Of a stretch of 64,000 nucleotides of DNA, positions 51,771-61,375 are shown in pieces. The stretch is taken from assembly GCA_038527485.1 (NCBI GenBank), contig JBCBFT010000021.1, forward strand, positions 1 to 64,000, read 5' to 3'. Made by a program: the position numbers and the translations under genes. The notes beneath the pieces were generated by a model, which made no database searches, was not told where the DNA came from, and saw nothing but the letters and a program-made list of their open reading frames with translations. This DNA comes from JALEFZ01 sp038527485 (GTDB lineage: Bacteria > Bacteroidota > Bacteroidia > J057). Each line of letters opens with the position of its first letter. The stretch's first letter is position 1.

Positions 51771-51943
51771 GTTTTGGGGAGTCCAGTTACAAAGCTAGTC
51801 AAGAAGTGGGTGATTGTTCTTCTATGCTAAACTAAAACAAAATGGAAAGTTTTCTTTTCTCCCCTTCATAAATGGACATAATTAGAGTTTTTTTGGATCG
51901 TCAAAAAACTCCATTGGTATGCGACGTAAGGATCTTGAGCGGT

Positions 51944-52909
51944 TCACGGTTGAATATCAAATGGTTGGCTAGGAGTCGCCAGTTGTCCATTTTCGAGAGA
52001 TTGTATGATAGAATTTAAATATTTACTGAACTTTTCCGCTCCGGAAGGACTGAGGTGGTTCGCATCAAAAAAATCGGATGAACGGTAGAGGGGATCATCC
52101 ATATGATTGAGGTACAATACCTGATGCTTTCTCGCAATCGCGTCTGTGGTTTGAACCATATGCTGCAAACGATCGGGGTTGAGCCCACTAAGGTAGGTGT
52201 GCCACATCGGAGTGGAAACCAGAATAGGCTCGATGCCTTTGGACTTACAGAGTTGGATCATCTCGGTCAGGTACTGTTCATTGGCTTCATACAACTCAGT
52301 ATCATAGAAAAGGTCGTGAAAACCAGCAGACTTTCTCCCATTTTCTTCAAGATCTCGTGTCACCGTAGGGCCATACCATCCTGTATTGTCACATTCGACT
52401 AGCGCATCTCCCTCTCCCTTATAGTATTGGCTCGTCTGGTCCACCGCACGTTTGACCGTTAATAATGCCAACAGACTGTAGTTTTCAGGCTCGTACCACT
52501 TGGTGAAGAGATCGCTCCCGTAGTAATGGTGATAGTAATACGTCTTGTTGTAGATCCCTGGATAGAGATAAGATTCTGACCCATAGGTAGGGTAGGAGAT
52601 GGGAAGGACGATAAATTTTAGTTTGGTGAGCTGATCTATGTATTTCTCAAGCAGAAACTGATCAAAGGCCAGGGTTTGCGCAGTATAAGCTAAGTTGAAT
52701 GTGGGTCTAGCGATGTGGTGTGGATCTATACCCAAATAGCTGTGAGAACTGCCCAGAATCAACACTTCCCATCGATCCAAGCTTGCTTCGAAGTTGGCTT
52801 TTTTGAAGGCATAATCATTGGGAAGCTCCTTTTGCACATACTCTAGCCCCCCCAGCAGTAGTAGGATGGGGAGTAAAAATAGTGTCGTACGTAGGAGGAT
52901 TTGTTTCAT
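51944..52909 (-). CDS. SGNH-like membrane-anchored protein paired with MBOAT
   Basis: A 321-residue protein with an N-terminal anchor or signal (about 5-24, LLRTTLFLLPILLLLGGLEY). The Ser motif LILGSSHSYLGIDPHHIA is SGNH-like, and FFDANHLSPSGAEKFS near the C-terminus provides the Asp/His pair of DltD/AlgJ-type enzymes. It is the second gene of a pair with the MBOAT gene (30-bp gap). In such pairs the MBOAT moves an acyl group through the membrane and the SGNH protein transfers it to an extracellular glycan or other acceptor. The acceptor is not clear here. Confidence 0.75.
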   Translation of the reverse strand: MKQILLRTTLFLLPILLLLGGLEYVQKELPNDYAFKKANFEASLDRWEVLILGSSHSYLGIDPHHIARPTFNLAYTAQTLAFDQFLLEKYIDQLTKLKFIVLPISYPTYGSESYLYPGIYNKTYYYHHYYGSDLFTKWYEPENYSLLALLTVKRAVDQTSQYYKGEGDALVECDNTGWYGPTVTRDLEENGRKSAGFHDLFYDTELYEANEQYLTEMIQLCKSKGIEPILVSTPMWHTYLSGLNPDRLQHMVQTTDAIARKHQVLYLNHMDDPLYRSSDFFDANHLSPSGAEKFSKYLNSIIQSLENGQLATPSQPFDIQP

Positions 52910-52939
52910 TTTCCTATCTCCTTTTTGAAAGATGAGGGG

Positions 52940-54382
52940 TTAAAACTGAAAATAAATAAAGGCGCGACGTTCGTAATTGAAATATAGGATTGTCAATGCC
53001 ATGGCGTAGTAGATCCCCCATCGCAATACGACAGGTAGCGGAGCGATTTCTAGTGAGTGCTTGGTCTTACGAATCATCTGTACCCGCTCAAAAATTAGGA
53101 AAGCGATGGCCCATACAACCTTCCATTTGAATCGCTCAGGCATCTGGAAAAGTGAGGGTGAACAGATACGCATGAAATAATCCCATGCATACTGAAGATT
53201 GGGAGCCATGAAAAATATCAAGGCAAAACAGTTCAAGACCGTTGTCAAAAGCATTTGCCACAATGCCTTAAAGGTTCCTGCAATGGTAAAAGGTGGTCTG
53301 GTTTCCTGTACATTAGATTTGAGTTTGGGGAAAAATATATAAGGGATATGGTATAATCCATGCAGCGCACCCCAAACGACAAATGTCCAATTTGCGCCAT
53401 GCCATAATCCGCTCACAGCAAATGTAATGAAGAAGTTGCGGATGATTTTCCCTTTGTTTCGAAGCATACCTCCGCCACTTAAAGAGACGAATACATAGTC
53501 CCTGAACCAAGTCGTGAGAGAGATGTGCCACCTCCTCCAAAAGTCCATGATGTCGCGTGCCATCAGTGGATAGTTGAAGTTGCGCATCAAGTCAAAGCCT
53601 AGTAGGCGTGCAGTTCCAATGGCAATGTCTGAGTAGCCAGAAAAGTCACCATACAATTGAATGGTGAATAGAAGTAAACCGATGACGAGCACAATGCCGC
53701 TGTAGCTTTCAGGGCTTTCTAAGATAAAACCCACTGTTTCGCCCATGGTATCAGCGACAACGACTTTTTTGAACAAACCCAGCAGGATCTGTCGCAAGCC
53801 ATCCTTCGCCCTTTCGGGTTTAAATTTTCGTATTTTCTGAAATTGTGGAAGGAAATTGGAGGCGCGCTCGATAGGGCCCGCGATCAATTGTGGGAAGAAA
53901 CTCACAAAAGCTAAAAAAGCGATGAGATCCTTGCTCGCTTTGAATCGCCCTCGATAGATGTCAATGCTGTAGCTTAAGGTCTGGAATGTATAAAAACTTA
54001 TACCTACAGGAAGGATGATCTTCAGCGTCCGTGCAGGTATCTCGTATCCAAACAGCTGGAAGAGGTCAATGAAGCTATCGACAAAGAATCCAAAGTACTT
54101 GAAAAAGCCGAGTAAGCCTAGGTTGACACCTAGACTGACGAAAAGCCAAAGCTGTTTCTGTTTTTTATTGGGCGCTTTTTCGATTTGCATGCCCGCGTAG
54201 AAGTCAGCCAGTGAGCTGATGACGATCAGGGACAAAAAGCGCCAATCCCAGTAAGCATAGAAAAAGTAACTGGCTGCGAGGATCAGCAAATTTTGCACTT
54301 TGACTCGCCTGTCTGTGGCGAACCAGTACAAAAAGAAGATGAGTATATAAAAAATGGCAAATTCTAGGGTGTTGTAGAGCAT
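52940..54382 (-). CDS. MBOAT-family O-acyltransferase (AlgI/DltB-like)
   Basis: A 480-residue polytopic acyltransferase. The AlgI/DltB core motifs are FYTFQTLSYSIDIYRG, then FWRRWHISLTTWFRDYVF and the catalytic-His block VSGLWHGANWTFVVWGALHG (about 330). About ten membrane helices. It transfers acyl groups, usually acetyl or acyl from a thioester donor, across the membrane for modification of polysaccharides or other envelope polymers. It precedes the SGNH-type gene on the same strand. Confidence 0.93.
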   Translation of the reverse strand: MLYNTLEFAIFYILIFFLYWFATDRRVKVQNLLILAASYFFYAYWDWRFLSLIVISSLADFYAGMQIEKAPNKKQKQLWLFVSLGVNLGLLGFFKYFGFFVDSFIDLFQLFGYEIPARTLKIILPVGISFYTFQTLSYSIDIYRGRFKASKDLIAFLAFVSFFPQLIAGPIERASNFLPQFQKIRKFKPERAKDGLRQILLGLFKKVVVADTMGETVGFILESPESYSGIVLVIGLLLFTIQLYGDFSGYSDIAIGTARLLGFDLMRNFNYPLMARDIMDFWRRWHISLTTWFRDYVFVSLSGGGMLRNKGKIIRNFFITFAVSGLWHGANWTFVVWGALHGLYHIPYIFFPKLKSNVQETRPPFTIAGTFKALWQMLLTTVLNCFALIFFMAPNLQYAWDYFMRICSPSLFQMPERFKWKVVWAIAFLIFERVQMIRKTKHSLEIAPLPVVLRWGIYYAMALTILYFNYERRAFIYFQF

Positions 54383-54554
54383 GCCTGTCTCCTCAAGTTA
54401 TGGGAATGGATAAAGGTCAAAGCTTGAAGATGAGGAGAATTCGCGATCTGCGATAGCGTCTTTGTTTCAATGGCAATATTAGGCGAGGGAAAGGCAGGAA
54501 ATGAACATTGAGAGAAGGAGAAACTGAAACAACTAAAGTCGAAAGGATAGTCTT

Positions 54555-54938
54555 TTACTTCAGGTGTAAATATTGGTCGAGGACGGGCAAGTCAGCCGCC
54601 ACCCAATCCAAGGCAGGAAGATCTTCAGGCAAGTACCAACCAATCTCTTCGTGATCTGTCAAAGTAGGTTCTCCTGCTACCCACTGGCAGACAAAGGGGT
54701 AGAGGCGGATGACGCCTGTTGGATAAGCATGGACTACATCGATCAAGCGTTGCAAAATCCGAATTTCCATCGCCAACTCTTCCCAGATTTCGCGTATCAG
54801 AGCTGCTTCAGCTGTTTCTGTCGGATCTAGTTTTCCACCTGGAAACTCCCACAAACCGCCATGTCGAAGCTCGATTTTCCTTTTGGCAGCCAAGATTTTT
54901 CCGTTCCTCTCTATAATTCCACAGGCAACGTCAATCAT
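54555..54938 (-). CDS. mutT: NUDIX hydrolase, MutT-like
   Basis: A 127-residue NUDIX enzyme. The NUDIX box is GGKLDPTETAEAALIREIWEEL (split across residues about 34-55: GX5EX7REUXEE), with WEFPGGK just before it and the 8-oxo-dGTP-type start DVACGIIERNGKILAAKRK. It most likely sanitises 8-oxo-dGTP to prevent A-to-C transversions, but other pyrophosphates are possible since substrate is not fixed by the box. It is 70 bp after the aminotransferase gene on the same strand. Confidence 0.88.
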   Translation of the reverse strand: MIDVACGIIERNGKILAAKRKIELRHGGLWEFPGGKLDPTETAEAALIREIWEELAMEIRILQRLIDVVHAYPTGVIRLYPFVCQWVAGEPTLTDHEEIGWYLPEDLPALDWVAADLPVLDQYLHLK

Positions 54939-55008
54939 ATCATTTCTCTAAAAAATATACCATCCCACAGGTAGCGTGCGAGGCTACCTGTGGTCCATCT
55001 TGTCTGTC

Positions 55009-56202
55009 TTATTGGAGTTTTCCTAAGCCTTCTCCTAGTCTTGCCAATGCTTGATCCAGCTCTGCTTGCGCGTAAGCATAAGAAATTCGTGCATGGGTCT
55101 GTGTACCGAAAGCAGAACCAGGAACCAGTGCAAGTCCCACTTCATCTATTAGATAAAGGCATAATTCATCTATGGTCTCGATCTTCTTTCCATCAGCTGT
55201 ATGGCGACCGATAAAGGCAGCAAAATCTGGATAGAAGTAGAAGGCACCATCAGGCAAGTTGACCTCTAGTCCAGGGATGGCGTTCAACTTTTGGTATAGT
55301 TCATCTCTACGCTCCTTGAAGGTGTCGCGCATCGCGTAGGTAGGTGTCAAGTCTTGTGTCAGCGCAGCTACAGCTCCCATCTGTGCGAATGCATTGGCGC
55401 CTGAAGTCACCTGTCCTTGCACCTTTTCGCAGAGTGCAGCCACCTCGCGCGGAGCCGCGATATATCCCAGGCGCCAGCCTGTCATCGCAAATCCTTTGGA
55501 GAAACCGTTTACGGTGATGACACGATCTGCAATGGGCTCAAAGGTCCCCAAGCTCACATGCTCCTGACCAAAGGTGATGTATTCATAGATCTCATCTGAG
55601 ATGATGTAGGCATCAGGATACTTCTCTAGCACGGCGACCAGAGCTTCCATCTCCCCTCGGCTATACATAGAGCCTGTGGGATTGGATGGAGTGGTGAAAA
55701 ATACCAGTCGCGTATTCGCTTGCATGGTCGCATCCAACTGCTCAGGCGTGACTTTATAATTTTGGGCAATGTCTGTCACGATGACTTGTGCCTCGGCTTT
55801 GGCCATGTGTACCATCGCGGAGTAGGAAACCCAGTAAGGCGCGATCAGCACAGCACCGTCTCCAGGATTCAGGAGGGCCATGGCTACATTGTATAAGGAT
55901 TGCTTGGCACCTGTAGAGACGACCACTTGGTTAGGCGCATAGGTTAGTCCATTGTCGCGTTTGAGCTTCTCTACGATGGCATTTTTCAGTGCAGGATACC
56001 CCGCCACAGGTGGATAATGTGTATAGCCTTGATCCAGAGCTGATTTGGCTGCCTCACAAATGTGTGCAGGTGTATCCATATCAGGCTCTCCCAATGTAAG
56101 CCCTACCACATCACGGCCCGCAGCCTTTAGTTCGCGGACTTTTTTTGAGATGGCAAGCGTAGCCGAAGGGGCAAGAGATGTGATCAATTCAGAAAATGCC
56201 AT
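55009..56202 (-). CDS. Class I PLP-dependent aspartate-type aminotransferase
   Basis: A 397-residue aminotransferase of the aspartate/aromatic (AspC subgroup I-gamma) type: GLTLGEPDMDTPAHI at the N-terminus, PSNPTGSMYS with the Asn of the cofactor site, SDEIYEYITFG with the PLP-pyridine Asp, and GFSKGFAMTGWRLGY with the Schiff-base Lys; ARISYA supplies the substrate-carboxylate Arg. It would interconvert aspartate and oxaloacetate with 2-oxoglutarate and glutamate, perhaps with prephenate as alternative. The ATG at 56202 (MAFSELITSLAPSATLAI) is chosen over the longer frame for family fit. Confidence 0.93.
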   Translation of the reverse strand: MAFSELITSLAPSATLAISKKVRELKAAGRDVVGLTLGEPDMDTPAHICEAAKSALDQGYTHYPPVAGYPALKNAIVEKLKRDNGLTYAPNQVVVSTGAKQSLYNVAMALLNPGDGAVLIAPYWVSYSAMVHMAKAEAQVIVTDIAQNYKVTPEQLDATMQANTRLVFFTTPSNPTGSMYSRGEMEALVAVLEKYPDAYIISDEIYEYITFGQEHVSLGTFEPIADRVITVNGFSKGFAMTGWRLGYIAAPREVAALCEKVQGQVTSGANAFAQMGAVAALTQDLTPTYAMRDTFKERRDELYQKLNAIPGLEVNLPDGAFYFYPDFAAFIGRHTADGKKIETIDELCLYLIDEVGLALVPGSAFGTQTHARISYAYAQAELDQALARLGEGLGKLQ

Positions 56203-56680
56203 AAGGTTTAAAAATGTTTTGAGAGAGAGTTTACGTTGAGTTAACAAAATTTACAGAAAGGATTTTGCGGGTTTGGCGATTACTACTTTGTAACGTCTCG
56301 TGATGAACGGTCCCTTGAAAGAGTAAAGCCAGATGAACAAAAGCTTCCTGTTGTAGCGAGAAGATAAAATGCGTACAGTCCCTCAGCGAAAGTAACAGGA
56401 AAAAATTGCGCTTTCCTCATGATTTGTATGAAAAATAAGCCAAACAGAAGCATATCATCTTCCAAAATGGGCATATGCTCTCCTTACAGTCCAACTATTG
56501 GTCAGGATTGCTTGTCTCTAACATAGATTGAGGGAAAAATTCCCTATCCCTACATCTAAAGTTGTCGTATGTATCCCTACAAATAGTAGGATTGTACACA
56601 AGTCAAAATGGAGAAGAGTAATCGCCTCACTTCCATTTGCTATGACTCAGACAATGAAATTCTACGTGTTATCATAAAAA
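56203..56680. other. Divergent intergenic region, nothing recognised
   Basis: 478 bp between the aminotransferase and the lipoprotein gene. A minus-strand open frame at 56283-56474 is not convincing. Confidence 0.5.
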
Positions 56681-57298
56681 ATGAACGTTATGAAATCCCC
56701 TTTGGCAAAAACATACCTATTGTTATTACTCCCTGCCCTATGGTTATTTAGCTGTGGTCCTTCGGATAAGGAAGTCTTTATGGAAGACTTTGATGTCATG
56801 ATGGCAGAGGTGAAACATCAGCGTGTGACGTATACCGTAAATGACTGGGAAGAACAGGACGAAAAATTAAACGAGCTGCTAGATGAGCATTACCAAGACT
56901 TCGAAGATGAACTGACAGAAGAAGAGAAGCGTCATATCTGGGGAGAAGTTTTCTCCTACGGCGTCTACCAGCACGGAGACGATGTGATCGACCACATAGA
57001 GCGCAACGAAGAAGTCTACATGCGTATGCTCGAACGGAATCTGGACTTAGTAGAGGCCATGGGCGATGAGTTTTTCCATCACATTTTACCTGAGCTCAAA
57101 GAAATGGGACCTGAGATTCAGGCTTTGACAGAGAAATTGGTAAGGAGACTGGAAAAAAGAGGTACCCTAGATCGCTTAGAAAATATACTGGAAGACTTTG
57201 GCAAGGATATGGAAGAACTGAGCAAGGATCTGGAGAAAAATGAACGCTATGAGCGTCAGAGTCGCCGGGACGAGGAATCGCAAGATCAGTTATTCTAG
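56681..57298 (+). CDS. Small acidic helical lipoprotein
   Basis: A 205-residue lipoprotein: signal ending in LFSC (lipobox; Cys25), then a Glu/Lys-rich, predominantly helical body. It has blocks such as DEKLNELLDEHYQDFEDELT and KLVRRLEKRGTLDRLENILE, with coiled-coil potential. No enzyme motif. ATG 56681 is annotated; ATG 56690 is possible and equally compatible. It precedes the exported CHAT gene by 186 bp with a terminator between, so they are separate units. Confidence 0.65.
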   Translation: MNVMKSPLAKTYLLLLLPALWLFSCGPSDKEVFMEDFDVMMAEVKHQRVTYTVNDWEEQDEKLNELLDEHYQDFEDELTEEEKRHIWGEVFSYGVYQHGDDVIDHIERNEEVYMRMLERNLDLVEAMGDEFFHHILPELKEMGPEIQALTEKLVRRLEKRGTLDRLENILEDFGKDMEELSKDLEKNERYERQSRRDEESQDQLF

Positions 57299-57373
57299 GA
57301 AAGGTTCACAAGTCCTATATTCTTTGAAGCCTAATCGTTTGCCACCCGTCGTATCCAGGATTATATAGAGAAG

Positions 57374-57399
57374 CCCTTCTTGCACAGAGAAGGGTTTTT
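57374..57399 (+). terminator. Intrinsic terminator after the acidic lipoprotein gene
   Basis: CCCTTCT / AGAAGGG stem (57374-57380, 57388-57394) followed by TTTTT. Confidence 0.75.
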
Positions 57400-57484
57400 C
57401 TATTTATTCATTACAAATAACAGGATAGGAAGTGTACATTCTGAATAGCTGAATTAACGATGCTTGGATATTGACCCCTTCCTC

Positions 57485-59428
57485 ATGAAACCTCACCTTC
57501 AATGCATTTTTGCTGCGTTCCTGTTTCTCCTATGTCTAATAGGTTCTGCTCCCGCTCAAACTCTCAACGATTCCTCTTCTCTAGAAAAACGATGTCTTCA
57601 AGAAGCGTGGCTGTTTCGGCAAGATTCTTCCTTTGATCTCGATAAATGGGATTTGATCACAGCCACAGTAGACAGCCTGCAATCTCCACATGCACACGCA
57701 TGGGCGCACAATACGCAAGCAGCACAAGATCTCAAGGATGCACTTGCGCTATCGACCCAAGATTCGGTGAATGGTTTTCCTAAGCCAGGTGACATCCGTC
57801 TGCCATCCGAAGCCATCCATACCGCACACGATTTGGGACGTGCCCACTACAGAGTATATCAAGATAATTTAGAAACGAATGCCCTGAATGTAGCCTTGAA
57901 TAGCTATAGATTGGCATTAAATCTGATCGATTCCCTCTGCCTCAGTCAGAGTCACCGCGAGAGTCAAAGCCACGTAGCTGAGATCAATGATGAGGTCTTT
58001 GCTGAGATGATGGATTTGCTATACCTCATGTATGAAAAGACACAAAATCCCAAGTTGTGGGAGGAGATGTGGTACGTCGCGGAGCGCAATCGGAGTTTCC
58101 AACTCTTCCAGTCCATGCTGAACAGCCAAAAGATATCCTCTTCTTCTGATGCGCCCTTTCACCAGACATATGGCCCAACTCCCATAGCAGATATTCAAGC
58201 CCAACTCCTTCCCGATGAGCACATGCTGAGTTATATGTATGGAAAAGAAAAGGTGTGGGCCATGAAGCTAAATGCGCATGATCTAAAGGTACAATCGGTA
58301 GGTTCGGTCGAATCTGTCGATGAAGGCGTCCAGAATATGCGCAAAGCACTGACGACTTATTGGGAGGGTAGGCAGACCTGTCAAGATACTTCAGAGAATG
58401 GCTGTGACTCTGTAGGTGCCACTGCTTTCACGCAGCAAGCCCACAATGTATATCGCCAGATTTGGCGTCCAAGCTTCGATGAGAACGGATCATTTCCTCA
58501 GCGCGTAATTGTCATTCCGCATGGCCAGTTGTATTTGCTTCCTTTTGGTACATTACTTACCAAGCTTCCCGACATTCCTGATCGGTGGCGTACCCATGAT
58601 TATCTCCTCCAGAAGTATGAGATCCAGCAAGCGTACTCCGCCCGAATTTGGTTTGTACAGCATACCCACACCCCATCCAAGAAAGGAAAATGGGGATCTT
58701 CTTTCGCGCTTGCTCCATTTTTAGGGGGAGTACCAAGTTATTTGACTACCCGTAGCCCAGCCGATCGTGCTTTTTTTTCCTCTCTTCCTCATAGTCAGCA
58801 AGAAATAGACGCCCTTACTTCTCATTGGAGAGTACAAGTAAAGACAGGGGCAGAAGCGGTCGTTCAGAGCTTGCGGGAAAACCAGGAGCCTTTTCAAATT
58901 CTTCATATTTCTTCTCATGCACAAGTACATATCCATTCATCTTCGGAGTCCTTTATCGCTATGGCAGACACTCTCATGAGTTTAACAGATATCCAATTGA
59001 GTAGCTTACGTGCAGGTTTGGTGGTATTGAGTGCTTGTGAGACAGGTATTGGCCAGTATCAGAAGGGAGAAGGTGTATTGAGCTTGGGGAGGGCTTTCCA
59101 TGAAGCTGGAGCGACGAGTAGCTTGACGACCCTCTGGCAGGCAGAGGATGCTGCGACGAGCAAGATTGTGGCTCAATTTTATCATCATCTGGCTACAGGT
59201 ATGGATAAGACGCAAGCTTTGCAGCAAGCACAGATGGACTATATCACACAAAGTGACCGTAGGCTAGCGCATCCTTTTTTCTGGTCTACTTGGGTACTCA
59301 TGGGAGATGAGCAACCCATTGATACTCCTCCCATTATCCCCGCTTGGGTATGGATATTGACAGGAGCTAGCATTTTAGGCTTGGGTTGGTATCTAGGAAG
59401 AAGGAGAAGTAAGCGCATGCGCACCTAA
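57485..59428 (+). CDS. Exported CHAT-domain protease with C-terminal membrane anchor
   Basis: A 647-residue CHAT (caspase HetF-associated with TPR) protein. Signal peptide about 1-25 (MKPHLQCIFAAFLFLLCLIG). A helical, TPR-like region follows (about 110-260). The CHAT domain (about 300-610) has His478 (ILHISSHAQ) and Cys518 (VLSACETG) as the likely catalytic dyad, then GRAFHEAGATSSLTTLW and HPFFWSTWVLMGD. A last membrane helix (about 620-640, IIPAWVWILTGASILGLGWY) and a basic tail RRRSKRMRT put the domain outside the cytoplasm. CHAT proteases are usually cytoplasmic in conflict systems; an exported, membrane-tethered version is less common. Single gene. Confidence 0.88.
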   Translation: MKPHLQCIFAAFLFLLCLIGSAPAQTLNDSSSLEKRCLQEAWLFRQDSSFDLDKWDLITATVDSLQSPHAHAWAHNTQAAQDLKDALALSTQDSVNGFPKPGDIRLPSEAIHTAHDLGRAHYRVYQDNLETNALNVALNSYRLALNLIDSLCLSQSHRESQSHVAEINDEVFAEMMDLLYLMYEKTQNPKLWEEMWYVAERNRSFQLFQSMLNSQKISSSSDAPFHQTYGPTPIADIQAQLLPDEHMLSYMYGKEKVWAMKLNAHDLKVQSVGSVESVDEGVQNMRKALTTYWEGRQTCQDTSENGCDSVGATAFTQQAHNVYRQIWRPSFDENGSFPQRVIVIPHGQLYLLPFGTLLTKLPDIPDRWRTHDYLLQKYEIQQAYSARIWFVQHTHTPSKKGKWGSSFALAPFLGGVPSYLTTRSPADRAFFSSLPHSQQEIDALTSHWRVQVKTGAEAVVQSLRENQEPFQILHISSHAQVHIHSSSESFIAMADTLMSLTDIQLSSLRAGLVVLSACETGIGQYQKGEGVLSLGRAFHEAGATSSLTTLWQAEDAATSKIVAQFYHHLATGMDKTQALQQAQMDYITQSDRRLAHPFFWSTWVLMGDEQPIDTPPIIPAWVWILTGASILGLGWYLGRRRSKRMRT

Positions 59429-59593
59429 TTTTTTAACCCATCATGTGAGATGGGGTACTTCTGCGTCTCATCAATATGTAGACAAATAAAAATGAGAAAA
59501 ATCAAAGAACGGATCTGGCTATAAATCTATTTTTTCCGTCTTGTATTCGTTCTGTATTGTCATTTATAGAAGAAAAGCTAAATCTCAAAAATA

Positions 59594-60178
59594 ATGCGTA
59601 AAAGACATAGCAAAGAAGCCCTGATCGTCTCAGGGATGAATTTAATTCGTAGACAAGGCTATCATCATACAGGAATCAATGACATATTGAAAGCCGCCCA
59701 AATACCTAAGGGGAGTTTTTACAACTTCTTTGAGTCCAAAGAAATGTTTGGAGAAGCAGTCATCAGAGCTTATGGAGACCAGCAAGTAGCCTTTCTCAAA
59801 GGGGTGCTGGATCACAAGAGAGAAAGTCCGCTAAAGCGCATCGAAACACTCTATCGCACGATCAATCGGTATCATGAGTCAGAAGATTTTCGCCATGGTT
59901 GTCTGGTCAATAATATTTCTATAGAAGTAGCAGGAGCAAATGACAAGCTTGCAGAAGTTTCGGATACGCAATTTCGCCGCTGGATGGACATTATTGCCGC
60001 TTGCATTGTAGAAGGACAACAAACAGGAGAGATCCGTGATGATATTTCCGCTCTTCAACTGGCCCATTTGATCCATACCAATCTCTACGGTGCACACGCC
60101 CGAATGAAAGTTACTCGCAATCGAGAAGCACTTGATATGGCATTAGAGATGAATCTCCAGTATATCCAAACGGTTTGA
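59594..60178 (+). CDS. TetR/AcrR-family transcriptional regulator
   Basis: A 194-residue repressor. Helix-turn-helix: GMNLIRRQGYHHTGINDILK and AAQIPKGSFYNFFESKEMFG (about 10-50); the ligand domain carries RHGCLVNNISIEVA, typical of a subgroup controlling detoxifying or efflux genes. No divergent partner is present; the next gene is a methyltransferase 273 bp downstream, after a palindrome array. A divergent or distal target is not visible in the window. Confidence 0.9.
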   Translation: MRKRHSKEALIVSGMNLIRRQGYHHTGINDILKAAQIPKGSFYNFFESKEMFGEAVIRAYGDQQVAFLKGVLDHKRESPLKRIETLYRTINRYHESEDFRHGCLVNNISIEVAGANDKLAEVSDTQFRRWMDIIAACIVEGQQTGEIRDDISALQLAHLIHTNLYGAHARMKVTRNREALDMALEMNLQYIQTV

Positions 60179-60187
60179 CACGTAGGG

Positions 60188-60335
60188 CCACCGCCACGGC
60201 GTGGTCTCACAATCCACCGCCACGGCGTGGTCTCACAATCCACCGCCACGGCGTGGTCTCACAATCCACCGCCACGGCGTGGTCCCACAATCCACCGCCA
60301 CGGCGTGGTCTCACAATCCACCGCCATGGCGTGGT
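60188..60335. repeat. Tandem array of six palindromic 18-bp repeats, 26-bp period
   Basis: CCACCGCCACGGCGTGGT occurs at 60188, 60214, 60240, 60266, 60292 and 60318 (the last with CCATGG), separated by near-identical CTCACAAT spacers. Each unit can form a 7-bp stem with a bulged C. The spacers are not unique, so this is not CRISPR. The same unit is dispersed at 828-939 and 1992-2009. Confidence 0.95.
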
Positions 60336-60451
60336 CACCCAACCTCATAACCATAAAGTTGAAAATTTTTGTAGCCAAGCTTCCTTTTCTCCGTATTCTT
60401 TAAGGTTGATAGGGACGCCTCCCTTCATTTAATCACTATTACTTCATCCTT

Positions 60452-61261
60452 ATGAGCCAAACCAACCAGCTAAATCAGTTTTTTGAGGAGAATAAGCATT
60501 CTTGGAATGCCCGAACGGATATCCACCAAACATCGGAGATGTATGACATGACAGCCTTTCGAGCGGGGCAGACCTCCCTACGTGAGATAGAGTTAGCAGA
60601 GGTGGGAGATGTCCAGGGGAAAAGCATGCTCCATGTCCAGTGTCATTTTGGGCAGGATACCATCTCATGGGCAAGGATGGGGGCCAAGGCGACAGGTACA
60701 GACTTCTCTGATAGGGCCATAGAGATCGCCAGATCCTTGGCTGCAGCGGAGTCCCTCGACACACGCTTCATTTGTGCCAATACCTATGATTTACCAGAGC
60801 ATCTGGATGAGCAATTTGACATCGTGTTTACCTCTTATGGTGTGATCGGCTGGTTGCCTGATCTGGAAAAATGGGCAGAAATACTCGCACGGTATGTGAA
60901 GCCTGGGGGCATCTTTTACATGGTGGAGTTTCACCCCGTCCTGTGGATGATGGATGATGAGGTACGGAAAATCACGTATTCCTATTTTGAAAAAGGAGTC
61001 ATTGCCTATGAGGAATCTGACTATACCGATCACGAGGGTAAACATGGTACGACCAAAAACTACGCTTGGAACCATAGCCTTTCGGATGTCATTACGCCAT
61101 TGATTGCGCAGGGATTGACGTTAGAGTTTTTGCACGAGTTTGACTATTCTCCCTATGATTGCTTTCAAAATGCGGTATCTGTTGGGGAAAAACGTTGGCA
61201 GGTGAAAGATTATGAGGGCGTCTTTCCACTGGCTTACTCCATTAAGCTTCGGAAGGATTGA
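60452..61261 (+). CDS. Class I SAM-dependent methyltransferase
   Basis: A 269-residue methyltransferase. Motif I is the variant LHVQCHFGQDTISWA, with acidic ribose site in ATGTDFSDRAIEIA; the middle has FDIVFTSYGVIGWLPD and the post-motif PGGIFYMVEFHPVLWM. Substrate unknown; the type with this HFGQD variant is common in Bacteroidota as an uncharacterised small-molecule methyltransferase. It starts 116 bp after the repeat array and is 114 bp upstream of the phosphofructokinase gene, same strand. Confidence 0.85.
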   Translation: MSQTNQLNQFFEENKHSWNARTDIHQTSEMYDMTAFRAGQTSLREIELAEVGDVQGKSMLHVQCHFGQDTISWARMGAKATGTDFSDRAIEIARSLAAAESLDTRFICANTYDLPEHLDEQFDIVFTSYGVIGWLPDLEKWAEILARYVKPGGIFYMVEFHPVLWMMDDEVRKITYSYFEKGVIAYEESDYTDHEGKHGTTKNYAWNHSLSDVITPLIAQGLTLEFLHEFDYSPYDCFQNAVSVGEKRWQVKDYEGVFPLAYSIKLRKD

Positions 61262-61375
61262 GATTTTGGGCTAGGCAAATTTCCTTTATCTTTGGCCGTC
61301 TGGATAGATCAGAGGGACGACATATATGTGCATCCAGCCTTTCAATGACCTTCATACATCCATTTACCACTATAC

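Noticed and set aside
60188..60335. CRISPR array
   Set aside because: Repeats are 18 bp with nearly identical 8-bp spacers; no unique spacers and no cas genes.
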